Below, in pieces: positions 59,675 through 64,000 of a stretch of DNA of 64,000 nt. The stretch covers positions 43,460,014 through 43,524,013 of the forward strand of contig CP141144.1 of the NCBI GenBank assembly GCA_035235625.1, given 5' to 3'. The stretch is from Saururus chinensis. Taxonomy: Eukaryota > Streptophyta > Magnoliopsida > Piperales > Saururaceae. The position numbers and the translations under genes were made by a program. The notes below the pieces were generated by a model. That model ran no database searches and was not told the origin of the DNA. It saw only the letters and a program-made list of their open reading frames with translations. The first letter of the stretch is position 1; every line of letters begins with the position of its first letter.

Positions 59675-62600
59675 ATGATGCCTACCAATGATAAAGATGC
59701 ACAACCAGCAAGTAGCTCAACCGCAGTAGATATTGCTACACTGGTCACTTAAGCAACATGAGACCCCATGACACATTTTCTCAATTTATTGATGCAAAGA
59801 ATGACTTAGCATCTTCAAGCCGAAGGATTCCAATCAAATCATTCAAATCATTCTACTAATTTTGGAGAAAGTAGTCATAGTGAAAAAGATAATTTGTAGT
59901 AGCACTTTAAGAAACTTGTGCTAACATTTAAGGGAGAGGATGGCTTTGAAACCACTGAAAAGTGGACCTTTTAGGTCAAGAGGATTTTCAAAGCAATGAA
60001 AGTCCCAGAGGATCGAAAGGTATCATTAGCCACATTTTCAATGACTAGTGAAGCCTCTTTTTGGTGGCCTCTATTAGTAAAAAACTTCTTTTCAGATGGT
60101 GATCATATCAAGTGGGAGGAGTTTAAGAAAATATTATATAATAAATATTTTCCTCCTCATGTCCAAGACAGAAAAGAAAAAGAATTTTAAGACTTGCAGT
60201 AAAGAAGCTTGATGGTGGCACATACAAGAATAAGTTTGTACAACTACATCTTCGCTCTAGATTTTAGCACGATAGAATAAAAAAAGCTCAAAATTTTGTA
60301 AGGGGCTTAAACAATGGTTTGCGAAGTAGGATTATCGGTCATCAACCCACCACTTTTTCCAATGCAGTAGAGTTGACCTCTATCCTAGAGCAGGATTATC
60401 AGGAATTTATAGAAAAATGTCCCAAGTGTAATAGATTCTATCCATCTAGATCATGCTATTTCACTAAGATAAAATATTTTTCTTGTGGTGAATATGGCCA
60501 TCGGATTAAAGATTGTCCCAAGAAGAAAAGTCAAGAAGAATTAAAATTGGATCAGAAACCTAAAGCTCAAGGTCAAGTCTTCGCAATCACAGCAAAAGAG
60601 GCTTAGGCATCGACTGCAATCATTCAAAGTACACCTTTGATCTTAGATAAAATAGCAAAAATTTTGATAGATCTAGGATCGACACATTCTTTTGTATTGT
60701 CTGATTTTGCTATGAGTATTGGCTATCCTATGTTGAAATTAAGATATATTTTAGAAGTGTCCACCTTAATTGGAAAAGCTTTTCTAGATCGTGAATTTCT
60801 TCAAGGGGTCCCTATCTCCTTAGAGAAACAACATTAGAAGGACGACCTTATTCTCCTAAATATAAGAGACTTTGATGTCATATTAGGTATAAATTGGTTA
60901 GCTGATAATGATGTATTAATGGGATTATAAACAAAAGAAGGTTATTTTTCATGAGCAAGGAGGAATGACTTTCACCTTTCATGGACTAAAGGATCATGCC
61001 AAACCATGCACCCTACTGCATGGATTCGGCAGAGTTAAAAGAATTAAAAAGTTGATTGAAGGATTTGCTAGATAAGGGATTTATCTGACCCAATATCTCT
61101 CTTTGGGGAGCATCGGTTTTGTTTGTGAGAAAGAAGGATAGATCGTTGAGATTGTGCATCGACTATAGATTACTCAATACCATAACTATAAAGAACAAGT
61201 ACCCTTTACCTTGTATTGATGACTTGTTCAATCAATTATAAACGGCAAGAGTTTTCTCTAAAATAGATTTGTAGTTGGATTATCATCAATCGAGAATATG
61301 GGATGAAGATATTTTATAAAACAACCTTCCTCACTTGGTATGGCCAATATGAGTTTTTAGTGATGCCATTTCGATTGACAAATGCCCCTACAGCCTTCAT
61401 GGATCTCATAAATAGAGTTTTTTGGGCCTATTTTAATAAATTTGTGATCGTGTTTGTTGACAACATCCTAATTTACTCTAGCAGTTTAGAGGAACACCGA
61501 GAACATTTGCAAATAGTTTTGTAGACATTCAGGACTTGTAGCTATACACCAAATTTAGTAAGCGTAAATTTTGGGTGAAACAAGAGGTTTTCTAAGGTCA
61601 TGTCATTTTGAAAAATGGAGTATTTGTAGATCCAACTAAAATAGAAGTAGTAATAAAATGGGAAAGGCTGAAGATAGTAATAGAAATTTGAAGTTTTTTA
61701 GGCCTTACTGGTTATTATCGGAGGTTCATCCATGGATTTCAAGTTTTGCCTTACCTTTGATGAAATTGACAAGAAAAGGAGTCAAATTTATTTGGGATGA
61801 GACATGTAAAAAGTATTTTCTAGAACTAAAGAGAAAATTAATAACTTCACTAGTTTTGGCATGACCAACTAGCAATGGAGGATTTGTCGTATGTCATGAT
61901 GCTACAAAAAGAGGCTTGGGATGCATGCTAATGCAAAACTAAAAAGTGATAGCATATGCTTCATGACAATTAAACAAACATGAAGGTAACTAAAAATATG
62001 GAGACACTACCTATATACAGAAAAGTTTGATGTTTTTACTAATCATTAAATTTAAAAGTACATATTTTCCCAAAGTGAATTCAATATGAGGCAAAGACGG
62101 TAGATTAAGTATATTAAGGATTATGACTTTTCTATTAAGTACCACTCTGGAAAGGCCAATGTAGTAGCTGATGCCTCGCGCCATAAATCGGAAGGAGGAA
62201 TAGCCTACATGCTTGTTAAGGAATGGAAACTATTGGTGGAAATAATATATTTCCAACCTAAATTACAACCTAGAAACATGAAATCTTGCATTGCCAACCT
62301 AGAGGTGAAATCGATACTGATTGAATGTATTCTAGAGGGCCATAAAGATAATGAGGAAGTACAAACATCACTCAAAAGAACCGACTTATCAAAGGCTCAA
62401 ATAGAGGTATTCGATTTCGAGGACGATTAGTAATACTAGAAATACCAGAGTTAAAGGAAGGTTTATTGCATGAAGTACATTGATCTCGATATACCATTCA
62501 CCGAGGAGGATCTAAAATGTACCAAGATTTAATAAGAAATATTTGGTGGAATGGGATGAAGAAGGATATAGAAGAGTATATTTCAAAATGTTTAACTTGT

Positions 62601-63487
62601 CTGTAGCTTAAATTTTAATACCAAAAACCTTCAAAAAATCTTCAAATGATAGAGATTCCCGAGTAGAAATGAGAATGCATCACTATGGATTTCATTTTAG
62701 CACTACCCAGGACTACACAAGGCCTTGAATCCATTTGGGTAATCTTGGATCAACTCACAAAATATGCACATTTTCTTCTATTAAGAAAGAAACAATTCCT
62801 AAATTTTTTAGCAAAAATATAGGTAAGGAGATTGTGAGTTGACATGGAATACCATTATTAATCATTTCAGATCGAGATAATTGGTTCTCTTCCAAATTCC
62901 GGTAAGGACTTTAAGAGGAATTAGCCACCAGTTTTAAGTTCAGCACAGCCTTCCACCCGCAAAATAATGGACAATCAGAAAGAACTATTTAATCTTTGGA
63001 AGACATGTTGCGGATTTTCGCAATGGATTGGAAGGATAACTGGGATAAATATTTAGCTTTAATTGACTTTCCTTATAATAATAGTTATCACAATAGCATA
63101 GGCATGGCACCTTATGAGGCGTTATATGGACAACCCTATAGATCACTAATATGTTGGAATGAAATAGGAGAACGTAAATTGATAAGGTCCGAATTTCTAC
63201 AATAGTGTGCAAACAAGGTGGCACTTATCAAACATCTTTTAATGGCATCCCAAAGTCGTCAAAAGGGCTATGCTGATCAAAGACAAAAAGATATTGAATT
63301 TATCAAAGGAGATTAGGTACTTTTAAAAATTTTGCCAACTCAAGGAATATGAGATTTAGAATAAAGGGCAAATTGAGTCCTCTTTTTGTAAGACCATTTG
63401 AGATCTTCAATAAAACAGAAGCAGTGGCTTATAGATTTACCTTGCACCCACAACTTGACAATGTCCATAATGTATTCCATGTGTCCA
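59675..63487 (+). pseudogene. Decayed Ty3/gypsy chromovirus gag-pol
   Basis: Domains run left to right on the plus strand. Gag has an ATG near 59675 and a capsid core with KAMKVPEDRKVSLATF (about 59990-60050). The zinc knuckle near 60480-60520 reads FSCGEYGHRIKDCP, with the first Cys replaced. Protease has DLGST at about 60668 instead of D-S/T-G. Reverse transcriptase has LCIDYRLLN (about 61150), [13 protein letters not shown] and FVDN, where the family has an F/Y-x-D-D pair. RNase H ends ADASRHKS (about 62170). Integrase shows HHCC zinc residues (about 62480-62600), MDFILALP, ISDRD and FHPQNNGQSERT. There are many TGA/TAA/TAG stops and a few frameshifts. It ends abruptly at HNVFHVSM, where the LTR at 63488 begins, with no chromodomain. 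It belongs with the Tekay-like chromoviruses. Confidence 0.85.
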
Positions 63488-64000
63488 TGTAACGCCCCGA
63501 CCCAAAAAACCTAATATGGACCGAGGGTTAGTTCAGAAGACAGAATCGGAGTTCATAAAATTAGCAGAAAAATATAAAACCGACTAACCAGGAGCTGCAG
63601 ACTCTGAGTGCGAGAGTCATAACGTTCATCCATGCATTGCGGAGCTTTAACATTCCGGTGTGCATAGATAAGAACAAACCTAATTTTATAACTAATTTGG
63701 ATTGGGTCAACGTTATTTTATCGTTGGTTGCCTACGTACGTATTAGATACCATCTCTGACGTTATTCCAATACGATCGGATCCTAACATAGTTCTGCCTA
63801 ACGGCTAATACATTCACTAGACATAAAAAAATCATATACGATAAAATACGTATACTTTATATCCGAATAATTCATTCGGAATCCAACGGAAATCTTATAA
63901 ATCATCGGAGTCAAACAGAAGCCAATAAATCAGTAAAATACACATCTCACATAGGTGAGAAGAACACTAACAAAACACACGTCCCACTCTATCATAGAGC
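63488..64000 (+). repeat. LTR of a Ty3/gypsy element, truncated by the window edge
   Basis: It starts TGTAACGCCCCGACCC directly after a Gag-Pol codon for Met, with no polypurine tract. This is therefore probably an independent insertion into the integrase end of the 59675-63487 relic rather than that element's own 3' LTR. It aligns over its whole visible length with the minus strand of 5531-5065, so the two are the same LTR family in opposite orientation. The expected 5-bp target duplication is gtcca (63483-63487). Confidence 0.7.

Noticed and set aside
1-64000. tRNA and rRNA genes
   Set aside because: No cloverleaf with A/B boxes or rRNA-like conserved block was noticed; the only tRNA-related sites are retrotransposon primer-binding sites.

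Overview
The window is plant nuclear DNA, almost certainly from an angiosperm, and almost all of it is transposable-element sequence. Evidence: a CACTA (En/Spm) terminus, Mutator-like elements (MULEs), a Helitron with an RPA-like gene, chromovirus-type Ty3/gypsy elements with Met-tRNA primer sites, a Stowaway-like MITE, and fragments of plant-specific families (PPR, plant mobile domain, F-box with F-box-associated domain, DUF724). The species cannot be named from the sequence. No convincing intact host gene, tRNA, rRNA or CRISPR array was seen. All coordinates and homology calls were made by eye.

Layout. 1-4199: one arm of a CACTA element ending in the standard terminus, filled with purine-rich blocks alternating with TTAGCGACG foldbacks and a GC-rich core. 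4203-5531: an LTR (minus orientation) whose homologous copy lies inverted at 63488-64000. 7244-11404: a MULE with about 95-bp terminal inverted repeats, imperfect 9-bp target duplications and a truncated transposase. 11.4-13.7 kb: a captured MFS-transporter fragment among 40-odd-bp repeat arrays that also occur inside that MULE. 18.8-22.6 kb: a decayed chromovirus on the minus strand. 22.7-24.2 kb: a TIR-like unit carrying a PPR fragment. 24379-24483: a MITE.

25.5-31.3 kb is the most interesting unit. A plant-mobile-domain (PMD) gene on + and a MULE transposase fused to an OTU cysteine-protease domain on - converge tail to tail, as mudrA and mudrB do in MuDR. About 145-bp tandem units, each a foldback with co-varying arms, lie between them. 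32.1-37.7 kb: a Helitron with an RPA70-like gene and a Rep/PIF1-helicase gene, both on -. A nearly full-length Reina-like chromovirus (37954-43273, 342-bp and 341-bp LTRs) is inserted just upstream, inside one copy of a tandem duplication. 46-54.6 kb: an F-box pseudogene, an intact DUF724-like ORF and three copies of a roughly 380-bp repeat, possibly Helitron cargo. 57.0-58.5 kb: an internally deleted Reina-like relic. 59.7-63.5 kb: a decayed gag-pol cut by the LTR that runs off the window.

Most coding relics are broken by nonsense codons that look like C-to-T or G-to-A changes (CAG to TAG, CGA to TGA, TGG to TGA), with few frameshifts. This fits deamination of methylated cytosine in silenced elements.
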